DNA from: Telluria sp042683405
GTDB taxonomy: Bacteria; Pseudomonadota; Gammaproteobacteria; Burkholderiales; Burkholderiaceae_D
NCBI RefSeq assembly: GCF_042683405.1
Contig: NZ_JBHUJS010000002.1
Span: 186,001-250,000 of the forward strand
Direction of reading: 5' to 3'
DNA: 64,000 bases
Shown: piece by piece, positions 17,596-29,395 of the stretch
Layout: each line of letters starts with the position of its first letter
Numbering within the stretch: the stretch's first letter is position 1
The notes under the pieces: model-generated
The model's database searches: none
The model's input: the letters and a program-made list of their open reading frames with translations, nothing else
Told to the model about the DNA's origin: nothing
Translations under genes and position numbers: made by a program

Positions 17596-18519
17596 ATGGT
17601 CACGCGCAAAAAGAAAACTTCGCGGCTGGACAATTCGGCCGAGTTCGCTGCATTCATTGACCGCATCAAAGCCGACGGCATCCAGGCCACGCCGGCGCAA
17701 GTTCGCAAGCTGAAAACCAAGCTCAAGCAGATGGAGTCGTATCAGCCTAAGATCGGCGTGCTGGGAAAAACCGGGGTCGGGAAGTCCTCGCTGTGCAATG
17801 CCCTGTTCGGCCAGCGCACTGCCAAGGTGAGCAACGTGAAAGCCTGCACTAGGTCGCCTCAGGAAATGCTGGTCAATCTAACTCCGGATGGTGCCGGCAT
17901 GACGCTGGTGGATGTACCTGGGGTCGGCGAGAGCGAGGAACGCGATATCGAGTACCAGGAACTGTACGAGCGCTTAATCCCGGAACTGGACCTGGTGCTG
18001 TGGGTGTTGAAAGGCGACGACCGGGCATTTAGCGTCGACCAACGCTTTTACCAGGAAGTGGTGCTGCCGGTGGTCGGCAAGCGCGAGATTATTTTCGTGG
18101 TCAACCAGGTCGACAAGATTGCCCCATTTCGCGAGTGGGACGTCGCCGCAGCCGAACCGGGCAAGCGGCAGGCGCTGAACATCAAGAAAAAGGTTGCCGA
18201 TGTCGGGAGCAAGTTCAAGAGTAAGCGCGGCAAGACCCCGACCGTGGTCGCCGTATCGGCAGACGAGCGCTACGGACTGGTGGACCTAGTCAACACCATC
18301 GTCGACAGGCTGCCCGACGCAAAAAAGTTCGGGTTCGCGCGCGAGGTGCGCGATGAACACGTGTCGCCGAAAGCCGAATTGAAGGCAAAGCGCGGGATCT
18401 GGAACGAGTTGAAAGTGATGGCGCGTGACATCCTCGTCGACCATGCACCGGTGCTCATCAAGGCGCTCGTCGAGTGGATCATCAAGTCGCTGCCCGGGGC
18501 GTTGAAGGCCGTCCGCTAA
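17596..18519 (+). CDS. YeeP/YfjP-like GTPase
   Basis: This 307-residue P-loop GTPase has G1 as GKTGVGKSS (about residues 58-66), G3 as DVPG and G4 as NQVD. A variable helical C-terminus ends in a hydrophobic/amphipathic segment (VLIKALVEWIIKSLPG) that could touch membrane. It resembles the MMR_HSR1-type GTPases carried by E. coli prophages (YeeP, YfjP), whose function is not well defined. It is preceded by a basic N-terminal region. It lies between the two 52-bp repeat arrays with no operon partner. Confidence 0.8.
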   Translation: MVTRKKKTSRLDNSAEFAAFIDRIKADGIQATPAQVRKLKTKLKQMESYQPKIGVLGKTGVGKSSLCNALFGQRTAKVSNVKACTRSPQEMLVNLTPDGAGMTLVDVPGVGESEERDIEYQELYERLIPELDLVLWVLKGDDRAFSVDQRFYQEVVLPVVGKREIIFVVNQVDKIAPFREWDVAAAEPGKRQALNIKKKVADVGSKFKSKRGKTPTVVAVSADERYGLVDLVNTIVDRLPDAKKFGFAREVRDEHVSPKAELKAKRGIWNELKVMARDILVDHAPVLIKALVEWIIKSLPGALKAVR

Positions 18520-19415
18520 GCGGCGCAGCGTCTGCGGTGCGAGATCACCTTGCTGCGCAGCCCGTGCTGGCCGTTGTGCTCATCGATTAGGCGCTGCAGC
18601 GCGCGCCCCCAGCGCCCCCTTCGCCGGTCTTGCCCATGTCCCCTGCCCTGAAAAAAACCGCATCGCGGGAGGGCTGCGCGCGCGGCCGTGCCCGGGCGCG
18701 GTGTTGCGTGTCGCTGCGCTTAGCTGCTGTCGTGCCGCTGCCGCCGCACGGCCCATGGGCGGCGGGAATCGATAACACGTGGATACACGTTCGCCGCTGG
18801 CGCGGCATAGCGTCTTAAAAATGTACTGCCACGCTCCGACCTGATTTCGCCGGTGCGGGCGCCCCGGGTGCCCCCGGAACGATGGAACCGCGTGCATCCC
18901 TGCCAGGCCGGGGCAAAACACTTGCTGCATCTGGATGGTCGGTACTTCCCCGCCGCTACCCCAGCCCCTGCCACCAGGCCCCTCACTTCCGGCGGAGCGC
19001 GGCTGCAAGCGCCGAAGAAGCCTGATAACTGGTTTCCGGCGAAGCGCGGCCCGCAAGCGCCGCAGGCGCGACGCCTTGTCAACTGACTTCCAGCGGGGCG
19101 CGGCCGCAAGCGCAGCAGGCGTGACGCCTGCCAACCGACTTCCGGCGCAGCTCGGTCGCAAGCGCCGCAAGCGCGACGCTAGTCAACTCGTTTCGAGCAG
19201 AAGCGCGGCTGCAAGTTCCGAAGGCGCCACGCACGTCACTTGGCTCGCTGCAAGGCACAGGTGAAAAGCGCCCCTCAACTCACCTTCTGGCAGCGCGACC
19301 GTAGATCGCAGGTGCGACGTTCGCATGCGGATTTGAAACGGCTGGGAAAAATGCAGATACGCTTGAAGGGGCTCAAATCGTTCGAAACCAAACCGATCGA
19401 TTTGAGCCACAAAAC
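18520..19415. other. Gene-free 0.9-kb stretch with the second repeat array
   Basis: No gene is supported here. The left part (18520-18980) is GC-rich with frames on both strands but no start signal, domain or codon pattern I trust. The right part is the second 52-bp repeat array. The last 170 bp lead to the 3' end of the GIY-YIG gene on the opposite strand. Confidence 0.6.
18984..19240. repeat. 52-bp tandem repeat array (right array)
   Basis: Units begin near 18984, 19031, 19085, 19137 and 19189, with spacings of 47, 54, 52 and 52 bp. They are the same family as the array at 16422 but more diverged. The two arrays have the same orientation and bracket the decayed gene and the GTPase gene. 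Confidence 0.8.
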
Positions 19416-19970
19416 CTACTTACGGTTCTTCAACAGCAAAAGAAGAGGATCTGGCGAAATACCAGTCTTAGCCAATGAGGCACCAAGGATCGGCTTTATC
19501 GAAGTTCGGAGCCCGACTCTGGCGGGAGTTACCACAGGCCGATTCATAATACCAACGACGCTGAACGACCCAGAACCATTAAGCGTATTGCCGATCTGAG
19601 GGGACGAAGTTACAAGCCCGTGCATAGGGCCGGTCCCTCCTGGGAGAGGCGGGCCCGAACGATACATTCTATTCAGCTTCGGGTTGAACAAGCTGATCAA
19701 CTCCTGCTCAATGCGATTACGCTCGCCTTGGGTGGGCACATCTAAGAACGACAGATGTGTTGCACCCGCCTCAACCGCCGCATCCCATCGCTCATGGCCA
19801 GTCAATCGTGCCTGAATACTCGTAGCCTGTCCGATATAAAGACACTGGCAGTACTGCCCTGGAGAAGTTGAGTACACGTAGATGCCTGGACGATTAGGCC
19901 ACAAATATCGGGACCCAATGGGAGCACCAACGAAACAGTGCCCGTTTAATTGCAATATATGCATTTGCAC
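19416..19970 (-). CDS. GIY-YIG domain protein
   Basis: This 184-residue protein has a GIY-YIG nuclease-type domain in residues 28-100: GIYVYS, then CLYIGQATSIQARLTGH, and ERNRIEQELISLFNPKLN with the metal-binding Glu. The C-terminal 80 residues are low complexity without a known fold. Stand-alone GIY-YIG proteins may be nucleases in defence or repair. It lies downstream of the type I restriction operon on the same strand, separated by about 350 bp. Two in-frame ATGs (19970 and 19964) are possible. Confidence 0.75.
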   Translation of the reverse strand: MQMHILQLNGHCFVGAPIGSRYLWPNRPGIYVYSTSPGQYCQCLYIGQATSIQARLTGHERWDAAVEAGATHLSFLDVPTQGERNRIEQELISLFNPKLNRMYRSGPPLPGGTGPMHGLVTSSPQIGNTLNGSGSFSVVGIMNRPVVTPARVGLRTSIKPILGASLAKTGISPDPLLLLLKNRK

Positions 19971-20322
19971 GCTCCTAGTTGAGGTGGACAGGCCAAATAC
20001 TGTTTAAACGTCAGGATTGACATTTCCCGCGCTCTTCCACACACTTCCAGGTCTCTAGTCCGGATCGGTGAACCACGGGTCCTTGGCGCCCGAAGGCACA
20101 CGCCTTCGGGTGACCACCACAGTGCTATTTCCTAGCACCAATGGGATTGTACTGCTTGCTAAGCATCCCACAAGCCTAGAAGTTGCGAAATACAAATCCA
20201 GTACGTTAGCATTTAAGCAACCGTAGTTCGTCCAGAATTTCCGGGCTGGTGGATACCTTCCGAGCCTTTGCATTAAAACGACACGCTAGGTAATGCAAAT
20301 GCATTAAATTCCACGAAGCTCG
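19971..20322. other. Intergenic region downstream of hsdR
   Basis: No gene is supported over 352 bp. A 9-bp hairpin (CCCGAAGGC / GCCTTCGGG, 4-nt loop) at 20089-20110 could end transcripts from the restriction operon, although no T run follows. A 72-codon frame here has no supporting features. Confidence 0.5.
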
Positions 20323-23300
20323 TCAGGCTGTAGCCCATTCCGCAGACAGGGACTCAGCCTGCTTAAGGACAGTATCAGTTGCTTCTTCTTGGCGATCTGG
20401 GGGGTACTTGTACCGACGCAGCAGCGTCTTTACCATCACGCGCAGCTTCGCCCGCACGGTCTCACGCTTGGCCCAGTCCACGCTGACCGATTTCCGCAGG
20501 CTCTGCGTCAGCTCGACCGCGATTGCTTTTAACGTTGCGTCCCCAAGCTCACGCACCGCGGCCTCGTTCATGGCAAGCGCATCGTAGAACGCCATTTCAT
20601 CGCTGCTCAACCCCATACTCTCGCCCCGCTGGGCCGCGTCTTGGAACTTCCTGGCCATCTCGATCAGCTCTTCAATGACCTGTGCCGTCTCGATCGCCTG
20701 GTTGCGGTAGCGCGTCAAGCTCTGCTGCAGCAGCTCCGAGAACTTCGCGCTCTGTACCACATTGGTCTTGAAGCGCGATTTGATCTCACCCTTTAGCAGG
20801 CGCTCCAGCAGCTCCACCGCCAGATTCCGTTCCTTCATGTGACGCACATCTTCCAGGAACTCCTCGGACAGCACACCGATATCGGGCCGTTTCAGGCCGG
20901 CGGCCGAGAAGATATCGACCACCTCGTCGCTGATGATCGCGCGGCTGATGATCTGGCGGAGGGCATGCTCCTTCTGCTCATCCGTTAGCTTTTGGTCGGT
21001 GCTCGCATGTTTGGTCAACGCTGCCTTCACGGCCTGCAAGAAGGCCAGTTCGTCGCGGTGGCCAAGTGCTTCATCTAACGTACAGCACAAAGCAAATGCC
21101 TTGCTTGCAGCAAGCACCGTATCCGCGAAGCGCTTCTTTCCATCGTCAAGTCCCAGGACGTGGTTCGCCACAGCCGGCAACAGCTGCCAGGCTTTGCTGC
21201 GAAACTCGGCATAGTCCATCCCGTAGAGCATGTCGTGAAGCACATCCATTTGCTCTTGTAGCACCGCCAGCGCTTCATGCGCATCGATCGTCGGCTTGCC
21301 TCGCCCATGAGCCTGCGTGTAGTCGGCCAATGCGGCCTTAAGCTCGTTCGCAATTCCGATGTAGTCGACGACCAGGCCCCCAGGCTTGTCCTTGAACACG
21401 CGGTTCACGCGCGCGATAGCCTGCATCAAATTGTGGCCTCGCATTGGTTTGTCCGCGTACATGGTGTGCAGGCAGGGAGCATCGAACCCAGTCAACCACA
21501 TGTCGCGCACGATCACCAGCTTGAAGGGGTCGCCAGGGTTCTTGAAACGCGTCTCCAGACGCTTGCGCACATCCTTCCGATAGATGTGTGGCTTCAGAAG
21601 TGCCTTATCGGAGGCAGAACCGGTCATCACCACCTTAATGGCCCCCTGCATGGGGTCATCGCTGTGCCATTCCGGCCGTAGCTCGACAATGGCGTTATAG
21701 AGGTGCACGCAAATATCTCGACTCATGGCCACAACCATCGCCTTACCGTCCATGACCGTCAGGCGACTCTCGAAGTGGGCGACGATGTCTGCTGCGACCT
21801 TCTGGATACGTGGCGGCGCGCCTACCAGCTGCTCCAGCGCAGCCCAGCGGCGCAGCTTTGCCACCTTGTTTGCGTCGCCCTCCTCATCCTCGGTCAGACC
21901 TTCGACCTCGTTGTCCAGACGCGTAACATTCGACTCGTCCAGCTCCAATCGCGCCAAACGACTTTCGTAGTAAATGGGCACCGTGGCGCCGTCGCGCACG
22001 GCCTGTTCGATGTCGTAAATGTGGACGTAGTCTCCGAAGACCGCGCGCGTGTCGCGATCATCCAGGCTTACAGGTGTGCCAGTAAAGGCAACAAAGGTGG
22101 CACCGGGCAGTGCATCGCGCAGGTGCTGCGCATAGCCATAACGAACTGCGCTGTGGACTTCGTACGGGGCTGCAACCTGTGCGGCCTGCAGCACTTGAAC
22201 ATCATTCGCCACCAGGTCTGCACGCGGGCCCTTGCCGCCCACCAGACGCGCCTCGAAGCCGTACTGGCTACGGTGTGCTTCATCGCAGATCACTACGATA
22301 TTGCGGCGGTCGGAAAGTACAGGGAAGGTATCCTCGTCTTCGCCCGGCGTGAACTTCTGAATGGTTGTGAAGATGATGCCGCCTGACGGCCGGTTGGTCA
22401 GCAGTCTGCGCAACTCCGGCCGCGTATCGGCCTGAGCCGGGGTCTCGCGCAGCATTTCACTGGCCGCGGCAAACACTCCGTATAGCTGGTTGTCCAAGTC
22501 GTTCCTGTCCGTGACGACGAGCAGCGTTGGGTTACCCATTTCGGGGTGCGCCATCAAAGCACCGGCCAAGCAGGTCATTTCGATGCTCTTACCCGCACCT
22601 TGGGTGTGCCACACCACCCCGCCCTTGCGCGTGCCGCCAGGTGCTGAGGCGATAAGAACACTCTGCACCACAGCGCGGACAGCGTGGAATTGGTGGTAAC
22701 CGGCCACCTTCTTCACCAACCGCCCTTCATCCTCGAAGAGCACGAAGTGGCGCAAGTACTCGAGTAGGAGCTCTCGCTGGAACAGGCCCAGCACCAACGT
22801 CTCCAGCTCACGCATTGCGCCCAGCGGATCTGTGGCCACGCCGTCAATCGTGCGCCAGGCCATGAAGCGCTCACGATCGCTGGTGAGTGAGCCCATGCGT
22901 GCCTGAATGCCGTCGCTGATTAACTGCAGCACGTTAGTGTGAAACAGGTCGGGGATGTCCTGCTGGTAGGCCTGTAGCTGGTTCCACGCCGCCCAAATGT
23001 CGGCGTCCTCGTCGCCGGGGTTCTTCAGCTCGACGACAACCAACGGCAGGCCGTTGACGAACAGTATCACGTCGGGCCGGCGCGTGAGCTTCGGACCCTG
23101 CACGCTAAATTGGTTCACGGCCAGCCAGTCATTGGACGCCACATCGGCGAAGTCGATCAGGCGCACGCGGTCGCCGCGCGTTTCACCGTCTTTCTGGAAT
23201 TCGACAGGCACGCCATCTACCAACCAGCGGTGCACCTGACGATTTGCATTGACGAGGCCTGGCATGTCAGGGTTCAGCATGCGACGCAACGCGTCGTCGC

Positions 23301-23514
23301 GTGCTCCTGGCGGAATATGCGGATTAAGCCGCTCAATCGCGTCACGCAGCCTACTGGCCAGCACTACCTCACGGTAGCTCGCGCGCTCGATGCCTGGTTT
23401 TTGGGCTTCAGGAGGAGAGATGTCGGGGCCATGGGCGGTCTCCCAGCCCAGATCGGCCAGCCATCCAAGCATGGATTGTTCGACTGCGTCTTCGCTAATG
23501 CCGTTCATGCCCAT
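20323..23514 (-). CDS. hsdR: Type I restriction endonuclease subunit R
   Basis: This 1063-residue protein has the family's usual length. An N-terminal nuclease domain carries the PD-(D/E)xK pattern RPDVILFVNGLPLVVVELK, split around residues 150-168. Two helicase RecA-like domains follow with Walker A as HTQGAGKS and the motif II box DEAH (CDEAHRSQYGF). A C-terminal helical domain (about 780-1060) follows. With HsdM and HsdS it forms the complex that translocates and cuts unmodified DNA. It starts 6 bp after the DUF262 gene and is the last gene of the four-gene operon. Confidence 0.97.
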   Translation of the reverse strand: MGMNGISEDAVEQSMLGWLADLGWETAHGPDISPPEAQKPGIERASYREVVLASRLRDAIERLNPHIPPGARDDALRRMLNPDMPGLVNANRQVHRWLVDGVPVEFQKDGETRGDRVRLIDFADVASNDWLAVNQFSVQGPKLTRRPDVILFVNGLPLVVVELKNPGDEDADIWAAWNQLQAYQQDIPDLFHTNVLQLISDGIQARMGSLTSDRERFMAWRTIDGVATDPLGAMRELETLVLGLFQRELLLEYLRHFVLFEDEGRLVKKVAGYHQFHAVRAVVQSVLIASAPGGTRKGGVVWHTQGAGKSIEMTCLAGALMAHPEMGNPTLLVVTDRNDLDNQLYGVFAAASEMLRETPAQADTRPELRRLLTNRPSGGIIFTTIQKFTPGEDEDTFPVLSDRRNIVVICDEAHRSQYGFEARLVGGKGPRADLVANDVQVLQAAQVAAPYEVHSAVRYGYAQHLRDALPGATFVAFTGTPVSLDDRDTRAVFGDYVHIYDIEQAVRDGATVPIYYESRLARLELDESNVTRLDNEVEGLTEDEEGDANKVAKLRRWAALEQLVGAPPRIQKVAADIVAHFESRLTVMDGKAMVVAMSRDICVHLYNAIVELRPEWHSDDPMQGAIKVVMTGSASDKALLKPHIYRKDVRKRLETRFKNPGDPFKLVIVRDMWLTGFDAPCLHTMYADKPMRGHNLMQAIARVNRVFKDKPGGLVVDYIGIANELKAALADYTQAHGRGKPTIDAHEALAVLQEQMDVLHDMLYGMDYAEFRSKAWQLLPAVANHVLGLDDGKKRFADTVLAASKAFALCCTLDEALGHRDELAFLQAVKAALTKHASTDQKLTDEQKEHALRQIISRAIISDEVVDIFSAAGLKRPDIGVLSEEFLEDVRHMKERNLAVELLERLLKGEIKSRFKTNVVQSAKFSELLQQSLTRYRNQAIETAQVIEELIEMARKFQDAAQRGESMGLSSDEMAFYDALAMNEAAVRELGDATLKAIAVELTQSLRKSVSVDWAKRETVRAKLRVMVKTLLRRYKYPPDRQEEATDTVLKQAESLSAEWATA

Positions 23515-23520
23515 CGCCCC

Positions 23521-25416
23521 TCAGCAGTCTAATTCCAACGCCGCTTCGTGCGGCTCGCCCCCTGCGTTCTTAGCTTCGCGCAGCAGTTGTTCCAGCGTTA
23601 GTACTCGTCCTTCAGCTAGATAGCGTGCAGCCAAGGCCACTAAGGCAGCTCTACTCTCAAGGAAGCGATCGAAGTCGGTGCGCAGCCGGGCCGCCAAGGC
23701 ATCCCCGCGAAGCGGCTCACCATCGGCTTCATAGGTGGCCTGCGACAGCGTGTCGTAGTCGAGCAGATGAGTGCGCAACCGTTGGCGAACCGTATCTTCG
23801 TCGGCCCACTCGACGCGATCACGCAGATATGCCAGCGGATCCTTGCGACCGATACTACGATTGGTTTTCCACGTCACTAGGGCGCAGTTGAGCGCGAGGT
23901 AGCTATTGATGCCGACCTCCTGCAGTAGCGCGTCTGGAAAGATATGGTGGTATTCGCGGTGCCGCAGTGACTCATACGACACTGGGTGCCCGTCTGCAAA
24001 ATCCAATGCACCAAAGTGAAGGTTGGCAGCGAGTACAGCGCGAGCCAACCTGTCGGCGCCTTTCGGCCAGCCGACACGGGTCAGTTGCTCTGGCGTTGGG
24101 AGCGGATAGTCAACTCGGCGGAGGACGGGCACATGGGCGTAGTCGGCAGGCCCGAAATGCGGCCGCTCCAGCAATTCGACGAGTGCTTTGTAATCTTGGT
24201 ATGCCCGAGTGGCTGCTGCCCCTTCGTATCGAGTCGTAAAGAAGCATGACCACATATACGCACGCAACAACTGCTCGGCGCGCCCTAATTCGTCCCCGTG
24301 CTCCGGCACTTTGTCGAAGCACGCAGCGATAACCGCTACGACCGGGGCTGAAGGTAGACGTTCTTCGTCATAGATGTGCTGACGTGCCATGAAGTGCGCT
24401 GCCCGTACCAAGGCGCGCTCCACACGCGGCCAAGCGGTCACCATGGTCGCCATACCCATTGCTCCGACACCGCCGCGATTTGGCATTTTTCCTTGCATGA
24501 GCGCTGCTGAGGTCAGCAATGTCCAGGACACGTCACCATAGTGCGTCAACTCGATGTACGCAGCCTCCGTGGCTTCTTGCATTGCATGCAGCGATGCTCC
24601 GGCTTCACTCTCAACCTTTGCTACCGTCAGGTCGTACATCGACAGCGGCTTACTGTTCGTGTTCATGTTCACGAACACCTGCAGCGCGACGTCCGCGCTG
24701 GTAGTAGCTGGCAGCGAAAGGAACGGCAAATTAAAGTGCGTAACTCGCTCGCGCAACATGGCCAACGTAGCACGCAGTTCCTGACGCCGCTTTTCCAAAG
24801 CACGGAGCAGTTTTACTGCATCTGGCGCGTCATCAGAAGGCTCAAGTTCGGAAGTCGCATCTGCTATCCACTTCTCCAGTTGTACGCCGTGGTCGCCCGG
24901 ACACAACAGATTCACCGGCACGAGCCCCCGCTCCAGACAACGAGCCGGTGAGTCCGCCCATACCGGGTAACGTAGGCCTGGCTCTTTTTTCTTGGCCCAA
25001 CGCGGCTGGCAATGAACGGTCACTTCGTCGTACTCGATGCCGTCCGTCGGGTGGGCATCAAATTCCGGCAGGTAGATAAAGTATGTCTCGCCCTCATAGT
25101 TGTTATGCACCGACCGCCAGAACGCCGTGAGGCGCTGCTGGCCGTCTAACAGGTGCTCAGTCACCCTATTGCCTGTCTCAGGCGCACTGGTGATGTAACG
25201 CGAGATGAACTGCTCCTTGTCGCCAACCTGTAACAACAGGGTCACGCCTACCGGGAGATTCTGAATGATAGTGTTGAGGAAGCCAGTCACCCTCGCGCGG
25301 TCCCATGCTTCGAAGCGCTGGAAACGTGGCAGCTTGAGAGTTCCCGACTGGACCTGCACATACCATGTTCCTAATGTACGATCCTGGGCTTTGCTCGATT
25401 GCTGCAAAATATTCAT
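23521..25416 (-). CDS. DUF262-DUF1524 (GmrSD-like) protein inside the restriction operon
   Basis: This 631-residue protein has an N-terminal DUF262 domain with the DGQQR motif (LLDGQQRLTAF, about 88-98). The C-terminal DUF1524-like HNH region shows HHIFPDALLQE followed by NCALVTWKTNRSIGRKDP. GmrSD and related enzymes use DUF262 for NTP hydrolysis and DUF1524 for cleavage, often of modified DNA. The start overlaps the hsdS stop by 4 bp and hsdR begins 6 bp later, so it is co-translated with the type I system. It may add a second restriction activity or help control the system; this is inference. Confidence 0.85.
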   Translation of the reverse strand: MNILQQSSKAQDRTLGTWYVQVQSGTLKLPRFQRFEAWDRARVTGFLNTIIQNLPVGVTLLLQVGDKEQFISRYITSAPETGNRVTEHLLDGQQRLTAFWRSVHNNYEGETYFIYLPEFDAHPTDGIEYDEVTVHCQPRWAKKKEPGLRYPVWADSPARCLERGLVPVNLLCPGDHGVQLEKWIADATSELEPSDDAPDAVKLLRALEKRRQELRATLAMLRERVTHFNLPFLSLPATTSADVALQVFVNMNTNSKPLSMYDLTVAKVESEAGASLHAMQEATEAAYIELTHYGDVSWTLLTSAALMQGKMPNRGGVGAMGMATMVTAWPRVERALVRAAHFMARQHIYDEERLPSAPVVAVIAACFDKVPEHGDELGRAEQLLRAYMWSCFFTTRYEGAAATRAYQDYKALVELLERPHFGPADYAHVPVLRRVDYPLPTPEQLTRVGWPKGADRLARAVLAANLHFGALDFADGHPVSYESLRHREYHHIFPDALLQEVGINSYLALNCALVTWKTNRSIGRKDPLAYLRDRVEWADEDTVRQRLRTHLLDYDTLSQATYEADGEPLRGDALAARLRTDFDRFLESRAALVALAARYLAEGRVLTLEQLLREAKNAGGEPHEAALELDC

Positions 25417-26697
25417 GCGAGCACTCCTTCGGCTTCAACTTGTTCCACTGCTTCCGGAAGCCGCAGCTTCCCGGAGGTGAAGCGCGGGAGCAGCGTGTCG
25501 CGCAAGCTGGCAAGCTCGCGTGCCTGCAGCGAGTTAGCGATGCGCCGCTCTAACAATGGCTCAACGACTTGACCAAGTAGTGCCATCAATGGCCGCGGTG
25601 GCACCGCAAGCCGTGCCTCGGTTAAGTGCTTCCTTTGAATGTGTCCCATCGTAGTGGCTTTATGGGCTGCGATCTCTCTAAAAGCCGGCAGAAAATGACG
25701 ATTAGCCAAGTAGTAGAACCATTTCGGCACTTCAACAGAAGTAACCTTGAATAAGTGCTGATTTAATGCGCCTTCGCCACCGCACCAGAACTCGACTTCA
25801 AGAGATCCGGACCAAGAGAACAGTACATCGCCATCATTCACAATGTACTCCGGCTTTAGACTCGTACTAGCGCGATCTGAACCGTTAGTATTCCCAGCAC
25901 GAAGCTGAGCAATTTTTATGACGGGCAGATACTCGTCCTCGCTATCAGGGGGAAACTTCTGCATTGCCAATCCGTTCAGGTAGGTGGCAAATGAATCGAG
26001 CGAGCGGAGTGTCCACTCCTTGGGAATCAAACCCTGCGCCGATTCCTCGAACTCGGCGGGGAACAGAGCCGCCGTGGCGAAATCCATGCCTTCCGGTTCA
26101 CGGCCTTCGGCCTTGGCGCGCACCGGATCGAAGTCGATGAACCAGCTTTTGAACAGGGCTTGGGCGATGGATTCAAGCGTGGCATTGGTTTGACGCAGGA
26201 GTGCGATCCGAGCATCTAAGTGTTTCAGCAAATCGACCATAGCTTCTTGCGTTTCGACGGGAGGTTGCGGCACCTCCAGAGCGGCTAAGGCCTTGCCGGT
26301 CAAATGCTTGATGGTTGTGCCGGTAAAGTACGGCTCAAGCAGTCCGGTCTTTGCTGCTAGTTGGAACCAATAGAAGAGGTAGTAGTTATTGAAAGTTGAC
26401 TTTGGCCTGATCCGATGAAGCGCCTTCTGGATTTTCATCCCCGGTACAGAACCGCTCCAAATTGCACATCGCCCAGGCTCTCCACCTTCGCAGACAACTA
26501 GATCGCCCTCAGCTAACCCATAGCGTTCTTCTTCCTGTGGTTCGAACCGCATCTCGGCGAGACGCTCGAGCTCAAAAGATCCCCAACGGACATTGCTGTT
26601 ACCCAAATATGGCTGAAGAGTGCCCTTATTCTTTTTGGCATCGAGCATCTTACCAAGACATGCATCTACGTGGTCCCCGAGCCGTACCTTTGGCCAT

Positions 26698-26714
<17 letters not shown>
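25413..26714 (-). CDS. hsdS: Type I restriction specificity subunit S
   Basis: The 433-residue protein has two target-recognition domains (about 8-160 and 235-390). Each is followed by a helical spacer (MVDLLKHLDARIALLRQTNATLESIAQALF near 170-200, and LARELASL-like near 405). It determines the DNA sequence recognised by the methylase and nuclease. It overlaps hsdM by 17 bp upstream and the DUF262 gene by 4 bp downstream. Recognition sequence cannot be predicted by eye. Confidence 0.95.
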
Positions 26715-28284
<1,570 letters not shown>

Positions 28285-28353
28285 GAAACGGTAGTGCGAC
28301 TTGCAAAAAGAAAAGTCCAATCATACCGGACTGTAATGCGGAACAGGGAATAA

Positions 28354-28608
28354 TCAGGGAGGATGGCCGGACGACCGCATCACTAGCCCGCTCACCAGAG
28401 GAGGCGGAAGCGGGAACATCGCAATGACAGCGTGCTCCCCGTGCCCGTGATGCCGCGAGAAACGCGCACGCAAAACCATGTCGTGATCTATTACGTCAAC
28501 GGTTAACTCATCAATCTCCGGATAACCAACGTAGCCCCGCCAATCATCCGGATTCGCGGCATTTAATTTCGCGGCTTTAACAAGAGCTCGCCACGTTGAT
28601 AATCGCAT
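28354..28608 (-). CDS. Small hypothetical protein
   Basis: This 84-residue frame starts at ATG 28608 (MRLSTWRALVKAAKLNAANP) and ends 69 bp before hsdM. The composition is ordinary, with GYVGYPEIDELTVDVIDHDM and a His-rich ARFSRHHGHGEHAV. No family is recognised. Support is limited to position in a same-strand gene series and a start that makes sense. A longer frame to 28788 would overlap the next gene and is not preferred. Confidence 0.45.
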   Translation of the reverse strand: MRLSTWRALVKAAKLNAANPDDWRGYVGYPEIDELTVDVIDHDMVLRARFSRHHGHGEHAVIAMFPLPPPLVSGLVMRSSGHPP

Positions 28609-28744
28609 GTCTTCAGCCTCGCGCAGTTGCTCGCCACGCTTCGGTCTTTTAACGGGACAGCCAAACCGTACCAGCCCTCTACCAGATCGCCCGGACCTCG
28701 CGCTGCAGGGTTCCCGCTGCCAGCGCCCATGCAAACGCGGATGG

Positions 28745-29380
28745 TTACGGCGAAGCCGATCTCTTATGAAGGCTGGCTTGCAACGCACGAGCAGACTTCG
28801 TGGCCAATCGGGCCAGACTGGCTGCCGAGCTTTTTAGCTGAGCGCGAAGCCGTGCCTGCTCGCGGATGTCGATGACTCGGCATTGTGCAAGATGTGCAAG
28901 CCAGACCAGCAGGTCGTCAATGCGGTGAAGGAGCATAAGGTATGACGCGACGTGCCCCGAGAATATGCGCACGGTGAGTTCCAGCGGATTAGCGGGTCGG
29001 CATATTTCGAAGGACGGCACCGTTATTAGTGCCTGAATCCATTGAATCTCTAACTCGACCATCTCCATCGTACTACTGATGTGCGCCGCTATTTCATCGA
29101 GATAAGGCGTACCGGCCCGAAGCCTCCACAAGTCCTTTTCTTGTGCATTTCCCAGCGAGAGGACGCTAATCTGGAATGCGTGAAAATGGCGAGTGAACAG
29201 ACGCTTCACGTCTGAACTGTAGAACTTGAGAGACACTTTTCGGCTCGCCACTTCCAGCCAATCGTAGCTGACTGCCGAATGCCGCGCGATCACGTGTTGA
29301 TTGAGATATTCGGGGTCGTCGGCATTCAACTCATCTATCCTTCGGGTCGAATTGGACAGGCAGAGAAATAGCATGGGCAC
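28745..29380 (-). CDS. Possible TIGR03761/AcaB-like mobile-element protein
   Basis: This 211-residue protein shows a layout like the PFL_4669 / TIGR03761 family found on integrative elements: an N-terminal LKFYSSDVKRLFTRHFHAF segment, then a helical middle (EMVELEIQWIQAL). A C-terminal part follows with LHRIDDLLVWLAHLAQCRVIDI and a basic helical tail. Members are thought to be transcription regulators of conjugative elements. The match is by memory of pattern and is not strong. It is 15 bp downstream of tssK on the same strand, so an unknown T6SS accessory role is the alternative. Confidence 0.45.
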   Translation of the reverse strand: MPMLFLCLSNSTRRIDELNADDPEYLNQHVIARHSAVSYDWLEVASRKVSLKFYSSDVKRLFTRHFHAFQISVLSLGNAQEKDLWRLRAGTPYLDEIAAHISSTMEMVELEIQWIQALITVPSFEICRPANPLELTVRIFSGHVASYLMLLHRIDDLLVWLAHLAQCRVIDIREQARLRAQLKSSAASLARLATKSARALQASLHKRSASP

Positions 29381-29395
29381 TCCGCACCGTTTCCA

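Noticed and set aside
16422..19240. CRISPR array
   Set aside because: The 52-bp units are directly adjacent with no unique spacers, and no cas genes are present.
20055..20273. 72-codon minus-strand frame downstream of hsdR
   Set aside because: It contains a hairpin region and has no homology signature or start support.
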